Assembly (NCBI GenBank): GCA_949751835.1
Contig: CATKHK010000092.1
Location: 1 to 64,000 of the forward strand
Length of the DNA: 64,000 nt
From: Blepharisma japonicum
Taxonomy: Eukaryota; Ciliophora; Heterotrichea; Heterotrichida; Blepharismidae
Direction of reading: 5' to 3'
Shown here: positions 44,096 to 54,761 of the stretch, one piece after another
Layout of the letters: each line of letters opens with the position of its first letter
Numbering within the stretch: position 1 is the stretch's first letter
Notes under the pieces: model-generated
Database searches by the model: none
The model's input: only the letters and a program-made list of their open reading frames with translations
Told to the model about the DNA's origin: nothing
Made by a program: the position numbers and the translations under genes

Positions 44096-45145
44096 TTAAG
44101 CTCTATGACGGTGTCTACGGATAAAAGAATGGATGCATTCTTTGAAAAACCTTATAATCATATATACAGCTTGAATGATAAAAATCTCTATAAGAATTCC
44201 GAATAAAAAGTTAAAGCACCAATACCCACTCCATTCATAGCAAAATTGAAATGACAATACAATAATTCCTGCAATAGACCCTATAAGAACAGAAAACCCA
44301 AAAATAATAGCAGATACAACCCAGCATATCCCATTAGATCTATCTGTGCTTAATGCTGCTGATAAATAAAATTCCACTGGTGAGGCTATCACAATAGCTA
44401 ATACCATATAAGCAAAATATTCTTTCTTATAGTTGCTCATTATATCTGAAGCGTCCATTACTTTACCTACGTCTGTATTTTCAAAGGCTTCTAGCATTGC
44501 CCCTTCAAGCATAAATTCAAACATGACCACTGTAATTAAAGTAAATGCTCTTAAAACTCTAGTAAAGCTTGGTCTATAAAAAAACATCCCAAACAGCAAG
44601 TGGCTTTCGATCAGCTGAATTAATTTGCCTCTTTCTCTTTTTTTGCGAGGCTTTTCAACTGGAAGTTCTGGATATTTGTTTTCGTTGCCGGGTTCAATTA
44701 CTTTGCTGGGCTCTTCTTCAAATTTAACACTGTCATCGAGAATATCAATTTGGGCCCTGCCCGAGTCTCGGGGTTCTTTCTTTTCTGCTTTTGATTTTAG
44801 AGGAGGAGGAACGTACATAATATTTCCTTTCTGGTCTTCAGGGTCTTCGTGATAAATATCCCAAACAAGCCATAAAGGCAAGAAAAATAAAATTATAAAG
44901 ATAATGACTGCCATAATGCCTAAAGGTGCATAGCTAGTTCCACATGAGGGGTTTACTGGGTAGATTGGAGGTGGGGCTGTCAACTTGGAGTCAGGGTTGA
45001 AAGTAGATTCGTCGTTATTTTGGCCTGGAGCTTCATTGATATAAGAGTTATATGATAAATCAGAATTTGAAAATTCTAAGCTAGTTACACCGAAATTCCC
45101 TATTACAATCAGGGCTGATAAAAGAAATACAAATTTCCCACTCAT
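44096..45145 (-). CDS. Multi-pass membrane protein, unknown family
   Basis: 349 residues, no introns. Signal-peptide-like start (MSGKFVFLLSALIVIGNFGVTSLE); a short lumenal Asn/Pro-rich segment; a first helix at about 75-95 (IMAVIIFIILFFLPLWLVW); a charged cytosolic stretch; then about four more helices from residue 190 onward, ending in a basic tail RRHRHRA. The block SHLLFGMFFYRPSFTRVLRAFTL recalls a motif near the transmembrane start of polycystin/REJ-type proteins, which would make this a remnant or relative of that group. That link is weak. Confidence 0.72.
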   Translation of the reverse strand: MSGKFVFLLSALIVIGNFGVTSLEFSNSDLSYNSYINEAPGQNNDESTFNPDSKLTAPPPIYPVNPSCGTSYAPLGIMAVIIFIILFFLPLWLVWDIYHEDPEDQKGNIMYVPPPLKSKAEKKEPRDSGRAQIDILDDSVKFEEEPSKVIEPGNENKYPELPVEKPRKKRERGKLIQLIESHLLFGMFFYRPSFTRVLRAFTLITVVMFEFMLEGAMLEAFENTDVGKVMDASDIMSNYKKEYFAYMVLAIVIASPVEFYLSAALSTDRSNGICWVVSAIIFGFSVLIGSIAGIIVLSFQFCYEWSGYWCFNFLFGILIEIFIIQAVYMIIRFFKECIHSFIRRHRHRA

Positions 45146-45334
45146 CTTTATATGTCTTATATCTCTTACAATGGATATATAATTCCAATCAATATGAATT
45201 TAAAATTATTATTTCTATCCAATTCATTATTTTGGATCATTATCTATTCTGTCAATCAAAAATTAAGAAAATTAAAAACTATGATACCTTCAATATTTTA
45301 TTCCAATGTTTCAATTTACTTTCCAATGATCTTA

Positions 45335-47851
45335 TTAATGCTTTGTCTTTTTAGTCGATTTTGTAGAAGCCACATTTTTGGCATTTCGCTTGGCGTCTTG
45401 TCTTTTGGCTTCTTCTTCCAAAGCGTCCCAGTCCATTCCTTCTTCCTCTTCTTCATCTTCACTCTCAGCACTTTCCTCAGATTCTTCTTCCTCTTCTTCG
45501 CTTTCTTCATCACTCTCAAAGTCTGATTCGCCTTCTTCACTTTCTAATTCTTCTTCATCAAATTCAGAATCTTCGTCTTCCTCGCCCCTTTCTTCTTTTT
45601 CTTCTTCACTTTGGCCTTCATCTTCACTTTCTTGTAAGAAATTCCAGCCGCCTTCTTCAATGAAGCCTTGCAAGTCTCTGGAAATTTCTTTCATGACATT
45701 TCCCCAGTTAAGTGGGTTGATGCTTTCACTGTATACAATGTCAATGTCATTGAGCCAGTCTTTTATAGGGTCAAGGTATTCAGCGGGGATTGTGCAGATT
45801 CTGATGGGAGGCTTGGAGTAGTTTTTGAACACAAACACGAGGTCGAAGTTTCTAAGGGCAAACTGGACTCTTTCGAAATGTGCTACTTCAATTTCATTTA
45901 AACTCAGCACAAAGAATGGTTGCTCCACCAAGCTTAATAAGCAATTTACAGAAGGCATGATAAACACATTAGTCTTCGCAGGAACACCATAAAAGCCTAA
46001 CTCTCTATATGGAATATCAAAGTCCACAGACTCATTAGAAAGTGCTTGGACAGCTTCAGCGAAATTTTTGAATTCCTTATTGAGCTTTTCCTTATACTTT
46101 TTCTCCCTTTGTTCTTGCTGGATTTCATCTAAATCCATTCCTCCTCTTCTCCTCATATCTAAATCATCACTTTGTATGCCAGCTTCTGTATAAAATTGCA
46201 CATCGACTGTTTTCTTATTGCCAACCATAATAGAGTTATGTAGGTGGAAATGCAAAAGGACGATTAATTCATTTTCCACTGGTTGGAAAATAGCATGCTT
46301 TATATTGGAGTAAATAATATCAAGCTTTTCTCCTTTGCTGGAGGTAAATCTGAGCCCGTTTTGATGGCCTTCTAAGCTGCCTTGAGTTTTTTTACCTGAA
46401 ATGTTAGGACGAATTGTGACATCTGGGAGCATGGGTCTTTTTCCTTTGATAATCATAAGTCTTTCTTGGTCGACCAAGGACGATTTTTCGATTTCTTCGA
46501 ATTCTTTAACTTTGACTCTTTTTATCAGCTCTTTTAGAAGCCGAAATGCATTGTTGAGATTTTTTGGGTTGCTGCTTCTAAATGTGAGCTCTTTTAAGTA
46601 AAAAGTGCTAGGGTTTTTAAGGTCTGGAAGGGTGTAGCCACCTTCTTTAATTATTCCAGCGCCTGGATGCAAAAAGTTAATTCTGAGGAAAAAATAGCTC
46701 CCTTCTTCATTTTTGCTGACATTTTTAATTGTCGATACATGGAATGGTACAATTTGGCCTTGAATAGGGACCAGCACACTTTCATGTCTCGCGTCAACAA
46801 AAATTTGGTTTTTCTTTGCTGCGTCTGGAAATGTGTCTCTTGATGAGTATGACATAACCTCAGTTAAAGACCTCTGATCGGTTGAATTATCTCTTTCCCC
46901 CATATCAAACCTTGAAAACCTCTGTTTAAGTTCTTCGTATTTCTTTGCCCTCAGCTCATTCTGGTGCTCTTTTCTCCTCTTCTCATTTTCCAACTGCTGG
47001 TTGTTAATTTGGTGCCTGAGTCTCGAGCTTCTGACAACACCTCGATTTTCCAGTTCTTTCATGTCAATTTTCTCTTTTTTCGGCTTTGGGGTGGCTGCCT
47101 CTTCGTCTTCCAGAGAATAAGAAATGTCTTGGTAATCCCTCGCCACCTCCGTCAGGATTCTCACAGGACCATTTTGGTTTACTATGGCTGAATCACAAAT
47201 AGCAAGGCTGAAGTGGTCATTTTTGCACTTAAAACTCTCAGGTTTCGGAAAATTATTAAAAGCCAGCTGAATTGCGTAGATTTCGCCAGTTTGGGCGATT
47301 TCTTGAGAATTTTCGCTGATGACTTTTGTGTTGCAAGAACCAATGGTTGGCGGGAAAAGTTTTAGGTACTCAGGCTCTATGTTTTTTAAGGCTTCCTTAG
47401 TTTTTATGTAAACTTGGGAAAGTGGAGTCCCTGACTGTAAAGCGGAGGTTGAAACTTGAAGAAGGTCAAGGAGAATGCTGTAGGCTTTTTTTATGGCGTC
47501 GGTGGGGTTTATTATGAGCGTTCTGACGCATTCTATGGTGATCTCTTCATGTTTCACCCTAGCTCCTAAGAAGACAATATCGTCACTGAGGTTGTCCTGA
47601 TTGTTGGTAGATCTAAATATTCTTTACCTGTGGTTGAAATTTTCCCCACTTTGAACCAAGATTTGTTGTAAAGCCACCGAACCAGCCTGAAAATTAAGTT
47701 TTTTCTCAATTGCGGGAAAAGCTGATTCTAAAGACTTTGCGATGTTTTGGTGAGATTCTTTCTTTTCTTCGTCAATGATGCCTTCAACCTGGTCAATTAG
47801 TTGTGAGAAGAGTTTTTCCACGAGCTTTGAAGCTTTTTCCGCCTTTTCCAT
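45335..47851 (-). CDS. SPT16: FACT complex subunit SPT16, N-terminally short
   Basis: CDS complement(join(45335..47612,47628..47851)), 833 residues. SPT16 is the large subunit of the FACT histone chaperone that remodels nucleosomes during transcription and replication. Recognisable parts: C-lobe of the aminopeptidase-like domain (1-240), linker with RGVVRSSRLRH, dimerisation/middle domain (VDARHESVLVPIQGQIVPFHVSTIKN; RPNISGKKTQGSLEGHQNGLRFTS), histone-binding PH-like region (VEQPFFVLSLNEIEVAHFERVQFALRNFDLVFVFK), and a long Glu/Asp/Ser tail plus a basic end. The usual first 170-200 residues (N-lobe) are missing, and an in-frame TAA sits immediately before the ATG. Confidence 0.94.
47613..47627 (-). 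other. 15-nt intron of SPT16
   Basis: On the minus strand GTAAAGAATATTTAG, phase 2; in-frame TAA if retained. Splicing joins NFNHR to STNNQDNLSDDIVFLGARVKHEE. Confidence 0.9.
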
Positions 47852-47898
47852 TTATAATTATTAACTTTATGTGTTACCCCCTTTCTTTATGCTTTATA

Positions 47899-50658
47899 CT
47901 AAAAATTTTCATCCCAATTTTGAGGTATGGTTTTTTTATACGCTTCTAAATCAGCGTCAGAAACGTCAGGGAGCGACTCTTCAGTACCTTGGCTTTCATT
48001 CTCTAATGGAGCGTCCCACATGTAAACGTGACCGCCGTTGTTTTCTACATCTTCAGAATTATCGCCTAAGTCTGGAGTGTAAGGTGGGATTAAGGCTTCA
48101 TTAATAAGGTTGTCTCAGTCATAACCTGTAAACCATTCATGCTTTTTTAAGTTGTCAATAGAGCCACCAGCCCTTGATTCTGCATATCGACTAAGTAGCT
48201 GCTCTATCAGTGTTTTAGCAGCCTCATTGATTGGGTCTATATCGTCAGGCCATTCCAGCTCTTTTTCTAATATTTCTTCGTAGACTTTATAACAGTCAGG
48301 CTCTTCATTTCCAAAAGGGATCCTCCCACATAAGCACTCGTACATGCAGACACCCAAGCTTCAGAGATCAGCATTTTTATTGTAGCCTTTACCTACTATT
48401 ACTTCTGGAGCCATATACTGAGGGGTTCCGACAAGGGTGTAAGTGCGAGATGGGACAATTTTTGCAGTGCCGAAATCAATTAGCTTTATAAAGCCTGTGT
48501 CGCCTATCATGATATTTTCAGGTTTTAGGTCTCTATAAATGATATCTCGCTCATGAAGGTACTGGATTGCTAATATTAAAGACCCAATGTAAAATTGTGT
48601 GTCGCTGTTGCTTAAAAGACCAATTCTCATTAAAATGTCATTTAATTGCATTCCCTTGACATATTCAAGCAGAAAATAAATCCTTTTGTAGTCTTTGTAA
48701 GTCCTGATAAGTTTTACCACAAAAGGGTGGTCAATTAAACTTAAAATGTGTTTTTCAAGCTATATAACTAGTACCAATAGCTGCTCTTGTATTGCAAATT
48801 TCTCAATTATGCATCTTTCTACAACTTTTAGCGCATATAAAATTTTTGAGTCTCTAGGGTGGACTAAATATACCTTAGAAAACATCCCTTTGCCGATAGG
48901 TCTTATAATAGCCAAATCTTCTAGCTCAGATCTCTCGTCTCACATGTTTATTCTATGAAGCAGCTGTTTTCTCATATTTTCGTTAAGAATATTGATAAAA
49001 TCATTATTGTTTATAACCCATAATGTCACACTTCCATTTGCTCTGCAAGTCGCACTTGCAGCGCTTTCAAACAAAATCCCTCGTTCCCCGAAATAATCAT
49101 GCTTAGTCACAGTCCTTATCACAGTTTCTCCTTTGCAGATATCAACTTTTCCTCTTTTTACAATAAAAACGTGCTGGCTTTGGCTTTTTTCTCGCAAAAT
49201 TACTTCACCATCAGAAAATTTTTCAGTGTTTATAATGCTGAAAAGATCTTTCATTTGTGAGCTGTCAAGAGTTTTAAACAGAAAAACCTTGCGTAAAATA
49301 TTGGTGGCTGCGTTTTCTTTGACGACGTCTTCATATTTTCCACCGATACTGACTTCAAATTTGTATTTTGTTAGTTCTCCGACCTTCATGTCGCTTGCTG
49401 AGATCATATCATCTTCATATTTTACATCTTCTGGGTTGGCTTTGGTTATGTATTGATCACCAACACAGGTTCCTTTGTCTGCAAAGGTGTGGGAAGTTCT
49501 TGCATATTGCAATCTTCCTGATATAATTATATATAATTTTAGCTTGCATAGTGTGTTTTGTGGTATCACTACATCTCCTCCTTTATAATTTCTATGGTCA
49601 ATGTCTTTACAAATCAATTCCTTTTGGTGCTTATTCAGCAACGACAAAGTTTCTGATTTATTTATAGCTTCCATAATGGTATTTTTCTCAATAATATCCT
49701 GTAGTTGATTTGACAAGTTCTTTTGCAGTGTTTCTCTGCTTAGGACTAAACATTTAACAGGCCCATCAACAGCTAAACAAGTAGCTGACCTAGGAGCATT
49801 ATTAAGCAATGCCATTTCCCCAAAATACCCACCTGTGTGAAGTCTTGCTATTTCTTGAGTTCCTCTTTGGACACTTACAGTTCCTTCTTTTATGATAAAT
49901 AATTGCTGGCCTGTTTCTCCTTCTGTGATAATTTTTTGGCCATTGTAATATTTATAAATGACAAGAGAGGCAGCAAGTGAGTCTTTTTGACGAGGGTTTA
50001 GAGGCTGGAGTAAGGTAACTTTTTCGATGAATTCTCGGTTTTGTTCGTAAATTTGGGTGTTCATTTCTTCGATAACTTTTCGGAAGGTCTGACGCTCGAC
50101 TCCTCAAAGACCGGAAGTATCAGCACATTTTACTGTTGCACTTCTTGGGTTATCATGCAATAGTGCCAGTTCTCCAAAACCTTCCCCAGGCTTAATTTTA
50201 TTGACCGATTTTCCATTCACATATACCTCGAGCAGCCCATTTCTCAGCACATAATATGATTTCGCTATCATATCTTGTTCAAATACAACTGCGCCAGCTT
50301 CAAATAAATAAAGCTGCATTGATTCTGCAACCTGTTCTTTGTCTTCTTCAGTTAAGCTTGTAAAAATAAAGTGACTATTCAATGCAGTCAAAATTATGTC
50401 TTTATCTTCTGACGTTTTGGTAGCATAAGGATCAATTTCAGCTGCAGAAGCTTCTACATAATTGGACATGTCTTTTTCTTTTGCAAGGCTCCGTTTCTTT
50501 GTTAGAGATAATGTTCGAGATTTTCGGAATTCTTCTTGAGAGTTGGGGTTGGATTTTTTCCTTGTAATGATAGAGCTAGCTACGTTGGTAGATTGAGGGT
50601 TTTTGCTTGAATTGCTAATCATACGCTTATAGTTCATGCTTGTGCACCCAGTTCCCAT
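47899..50658 (-). CDS. PKG: cGMP-dependent protein kinase, four cyclic-nucleotide-binding domains
   Basis: CDS complement(join(47899..48759,48775..50658)), 914 residues, TAG stop. I start at 50658 (MGTGCTSMN, acylation-type) rather than the upstream in-frame ATGs. Four CNB modules precede the kinase: A with [15 protein letters not shown] (about residue 165), B with [15 protein letters not shown], a degenerate C (about 325-440) lacking the phosphate-binding cassette, and D with [15 protein letters not shown]. The AGC kinase domain (about 580-830) has [25 protein letters not shown] with GTPQYM, and a C-terminal extension. In ciliates PKG serves cGMP control of motility and secretion. Its stop lies 47 nt from the SPT16 start. 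Confidence 0.94.
48760..48774 (-). other. 15-nt intron of the PKG gene
   Basis: On the minus strand GTACTAGTTATATAG, phase 0, within the kinase N-lobe; in-frame TAG if retained. The only intron of the ten starting GTAC rather than GTAA. Confidence 0.9.
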
Positions 50659-50770
50659 ATTTAAATGGCGAAATCCATTTACTTTAATATAAAAATAAAA
50701 AATAATATAGCCAAAATTACCAGCAATTAATTTCATGTATAAATTTATTATCATTTTCATAGCAATGCTA

Positions 50771-52381
50771 TTAATTTGTCTCAACTCTTTTATAAAGCAG
50801 CACATATGCATTTAAATTCAAAACTTCTTTTAGCGAGACTTTTGTACATTTCGCGTCGTCATATAAATATCACGAGTGGCCTCTTTTGCAATAAGCTAAA
50901 TAATGTCCATTATCAATCGACCCATTATGCACAGCTACCCCTTGCAACTCATATTCAGCTTTTTCTAAAGAAAATTCTTCAATGCTCATTCTTTTCTTAT
51001 ATTTACAAGTACTTGATACTTTATGAGGATAAGGAATTTGCCTGAATCTTTTTACTTGGATTAGTAAGTACGAGGGAGGCTTCGAGATTTTGAAATTTTT
51101 GGATACTTCTGATTTTTCATTGCAGGCTTCGCAGTCATAATTTGCGGCGAGGCGCTCTTCTTTTGTAAACAAGATAAAGCTTTTTTCTATTGATGAGCTG
51201 AGCTCGAACTGGAGGTCAATAAAAGGCTCGTATTTTCGTGAGACTTGAAAACAGTTATTACAAGTGATTTTACTACAAGTAAAGCCGTTAAAAATCTGTG
51301 GAATTATCGGAAGCTCAGTCTCTAGCTTATTCACAATAAACCTCAAAAATTCAGGCAAATCATGCTGCCTACTTATAGGAAAGTAGGAACTAATATATTT
51401 CCAAAGCTTCTCAGGCTTGACTTTTTTTTCCTTTCCCAAAAAAATTTGTTTGCAAATATCACTCAGTATGCTAGCTACATTATTTTCAGAAAATTCTGAA
51501 TTAATCTTCAACAAGCTTTCCTTAAGTTCTGGAATAGTAAATAACAGTTGCAATCCTGTATTCATATAACAAAACAGCCCTGGGTTTTCTAATCCCACCC
51601 TTCCACTCCTTACTTTAAGTGAGTTTGACGACTGAAAACTAAATTCAGAGTCATTTACAGTATTAGAAGTACTTCTAGTGATAGATTCATTAGAAGATTT
51701 TACTTCAATTTCGTCAGCTTCTGTAAGCGGGCTACTTGTGTCTCCTTCTATAATAGGGACTTCCAAAGTCTCTTTTCTTGTTGTGAGGAGCGTGGCGCCT
51801 TCTGATGAATTTCTTTCTGATTTGGCGTGCTCGGTGTCTCTGACACTTGAAGGCAATTTTAAGTTTGTGGCATCAAATCTTGGGGTAAGCGAATCGTCTG
51901 GCTCTATTTCTTCAAGCTTTGTTTCTAAATAGATAGGGGAGTTTGATATGACAGGTGTTTCTGCTCCGTATTTATGTGATAAAAAAATCCATTGCTCTTT
52001 ATTAAGCGCCCGATAATCGATTCCAATCCTCAGATCTTTTTTGATAGAGCCTGTAGTATCTCTTAGTTTGGCTGTTTTTAACTTCCCAGGACTAATTGTC
52101 CCATGAATATAGCTTGCTCAATCCTTAATTCATTGAGCTTCAACTCAATAATACTCGTTACAATCTTTGATTTTGTCGAGCTTTTTGACGACTTGTTCTT
52201 CCTCTTCTCGAGAAAGCTCCTTTGCAGAGTTTATTTGTAGTTCATTATTAGTAAAACAGGCTTTTGGCGACAAAATATCAGTTTTATGGTAATTTGCGGA
52301 GAAATTATGGTCAGAAGGATCAGAGAGAATTGGGGTTTTGATATCGAGAAAAGCAGTCTTGATTTGTTTAAGAATGTTCAT
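50771..52381 (-). CDS. Ubiquitin-specific protease with DUSP domain
   Basis: 536 residues, no introns, several TGA-Trp that hide most of the frame under the standard code. Residues about 80-160 form a DUSP-like domain (WIKDWASYIHGTISPGKL...LNKEQWIFLSHKYGAETPV). A Ser/Thr-rich linker precedes a compact USP catalytic domain. The Cys box is GLENPGLFCYMNTGLQLLF with Cys271, where GNTC is usual; a zinc-ribbon pair (CNNC, CEAC) follows. The His box is NGHYLAYCK, then WYLYDD. Expected role: removal of ubiquitin from substrates. The GLFC replacement near the oxyanion region might alter activity. Confidence 0.88.
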
Positions 52382-52736
52382 ATAATTAAATAATTATTTA
52401 GGAATTTAGACTGCCTAAGATCATAAATTAATTTTTTTTAATATATTTAATTAAATATTAAAATAGCTTGCATTGAAACAGATTTTCGAGAAAAAATGAT
52501 CTAAAATGAACATTTAATTAAATAAAAACTATATCAGTACAAATAAGGCTTGAATAGAATGCATGCTCTATATAGTTCTTTTTTTATTTAGACTGACTAT
52601 TTCTTCTTCTATTTTATGTCAGCAGAATAATATTGCATTGAAAATCAAATTTTAAATTATAAGAGCCATATAAAAATATGCCGAGTAGGTATTACAAATT
52701 TCTTAAATTTAGATCCATTACATAAATATTATATAA
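52382..52736. other. Intergenic, nothing recognised
   Basis: About 355 nt, AT-rich, between the USP start and the bromodomain gene stop. No feature supported. Confidence 0.5.
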
Positions 52737-53819
52737 TTAGGCTGCTAGCATTGTTTTGTATAGGATACTTCTCAGCTTTCTCTTGGTATCTGCATCAACT
52801 ATAGGCTGCAAAACAGCTTTCATATATTCATTACTATCAAATTTAAGCGGCGCTGGAGCATCTTCGTTATTTTCTATTTCTTCTTGTGGAAGCTCTGGAA
52901 TTTTAAGCTTGATTATGCTATCAGACTCATCTCTTCCTGTCAATTTATCATAATTAAGCTCTTCTTCATAAATAACTTCCTCATTTTTTCTCTTTTTTTG
53001 GATTGGTGCTGTTCATAACTCTTGGGCGGTCTTTTGTGGAGGAGGAGGAGGAGGTGGAGAAACAGGTGCTTCAGGAGGTGAAGGCGGCTGAGGAGGTATA
53101 AATATCTGCACAGAGGTCTCACTGTTATCTTCCTTTGCTGGCTCTTCAAATTCTTCTTTAAAAACCTCATCAGGCTCTTCTATAATTTTATTAACCTGCA
53201 TTTCTAATTTTTTTAGATTTTCTTCAATTGGCTTTTCTATTATTTTCTCCATAGGTTTTTCTATTGGTTTTTCAACTATTTTTTCTCTTTTTGGCTTTTT
53301 TTCTCTGACTTTTTCCTCAGTAAACTCCATATCAAAATTTGGGATTTTTATTATTGACGATGATTTTTGCTTTCTTGAGGAGCTTGACAATCTTTTGACC
53401 TCAATGGTATTTTCTGGCTCTCTTTTAGTAGGTATAGTTATCATGGTCTCTTCTTTATTTTTATCGACCTATATGTCTTTTACTTTATTCCCATCTTCCA
53501 ACTTTGTCCATTGCAGCTCAAATTGTGTTTGCAAATCTTCACATAAAACTCTGACTGGATTTCTTGGGTCAGTGTTATATCTTCTACAATTATCAAAAAT
53601 TTGGTAAACGTCCTGTAAAAATTGCTGTTTGTCTGCGTATTCTTTTTTCATTAATTTTGTCTTAATTGTGCCTAAGTCCATTGGCCGATCAATTATGGTT
53701 AGATAGTCTGGGATGCCTAATGCGAGAACGTCGACAGGTTTAAGAAAAGGTCTGGAGCAAGGGAGACATGATAAAGCTCTTATGATCCCGAGCAAGTCAT
53801 TAGTTGTTTTCTTTTCCAT
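52737..53819 (-). CDS. Single-bromodomain protein
   Basis: CDS complement(join(52737..53468,53484..53819)), 355 residues. Bromodomain at about 1-110: LPCSRPFLKPVDVLALGIPDYLTIIDRPMDLGTIKTKL and YQIFDNCRRYNTDPRNPV, including the acetyl-lysine-binding Asn (RYN). The upstream in-frame extension to 53906 overlaps the neighbouring gene and has no ATG context, so I start at MEKKTTND. The rest is Lys/Glu-rich low complexity with PIEKP repeats and a poly-Pro run, then a conserved-looking C-terminal helix region. It resembles BET-type readers, but I do not see a clear ET domain. Confidence 0.88.
53469..53483 (-). other. 15-nt intron of the bromodomain gene
   Basis: On the minus strand GTAAAAGACATATAG, phase 0, just after the bromodomain; in-frame TAG if retained. 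The only intron of the ten with C rather than T at position 9. Confidence 0.88.
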
Positions 53820-53869
53820 ATTGTGGGGATTTATTAAAACTAAAAATAATATATAAAGAATGTTTATTC

Positions 53870-54649
53870 TTATACCTTGGCTCCAGGCCCTTTCTTTTTC
53901 GTCCATGCCTCTTTCATCATATTCTGTACTTTTAGCATTTCTTCTCTGAAAATCACAATTCTGTCCCTTTTCAGCCCATACTCCTTAGAAAACCCAATAA
54001 ACTCAGGATGCAGCTCAGGGAAGAATTTTCTGTCTTTAAGCTCTCTATGTTTAGACCACTCCGTTTTAAATGCATTTTTGCAGTTTACCACGTAATTTGC
54101 CAGCTCTAGGTCTTCTTTCGGGTTTATAAGAGAAAATCTTTCACTATGGGTCTTTGGGACCTTTTGGAATGGGACTTCTCTTGTAGGGAAAATTTTATTC
54201 CAAGACTGCCCTGCTGTGTTTGGTTTAGCTGAAAATCGGGTTGAGCCTTTTACGTCATGAAGGTTAAGCTCTTCGTTTTCATCAAACCAATTTGCTCCTG
54301 TATTGACTCCTTTGAGTGCTTTTATTAAGACTAGTCGTGGGAGTTTATAAGTTCTTTGGGAGTCTGAAAAAGAAGCGGTGTTAAAAGTGGAATAAAAGTT
54401 GGTCTCAGTTGATTTTTTTTTGCTTGAGACAAAGCCTTCAGTGATTTGTCTTATTTCGTCAGATGACGGGACGTGAATTGAGGAGCGGTTACTAGGAAGG
54501 CCATGTGATAGTGATTTATGATATGCTGGACTCGGGATAGCATACATTTGTTTGCTATTCTTCACCGAGTCAATATTTTTTATCATTTCTGTCCTCGGCC
54601 TCCTTATATGCTTCTCCTTTGTAACTTCTCTATCATTGGTTATAGACAT
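53870..54649 (-). CDS. Unknown basic protein, 259 residues
   Basis: 259 residues, no introns, TAA stop 50 nt upstream of the bromodomain gene. N-terminal half is Ser/Lys-rich and probably disordered; the C-terminal third is helical and charged (KNAFKTEWSKHRELKDRKFFPELHPEF...VQNMMKEAWTKKKGPGAKV). No catalytic motif or known domain recognised. A ciliate-specific cytoskeletal or ciliary protein is possible, but this is a guess. Confidence 0.75.
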   Translation of the reverse strand: MSITNDREVTKEKHIRRPRTEMIKNIDSVKNSKQMYAIPSPAYHKSLSHGLPSNRSSIHVPSSDEIRQITEGFVSSKKKSTETNFYSTFNTASFSDSQRTYKLPRLVLIKALKGVNTGANWFDENEELNLHDVKGSTRFSAKPNTAGQSWNKIFPTREVPFQKVPKTHSERFSLINPKEDLELANYVVNCKNAFKTEWSKHRELKDRKFFPELHPEFIGFSKEYGLKRDRIVIFREEMLKVQNMMKEAWTKKKGPGAKV

Positions 54650-54761
54650 AATATCTTAATTTATGATAACTTCTCTTAAATTCTCCTGTAGAAAATTAAT
54701 TTCCTTTAAATTAAAATTTTAACTCTCCCAAACCTTGCCAAAAATTTCAGCATCTATATAA

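Noticed and set aside
45152-45526. Plus-strand 124-residue hydrophobic frame
   Set aside because: Overlaps the SPT16 C-terminus in antisense and has no motif; hydrophobic only because T-rich sequence encodes Phe/Leu/Ile.
45378-45821. Ser-rich 147-residue plus-strand frame
   Set aside because: Exactly antisense to the Glu/Asp-rich tail of SPT16; GAA/GAG runs read as TTC/CTC on the other strand create the poly-Ser artefact.
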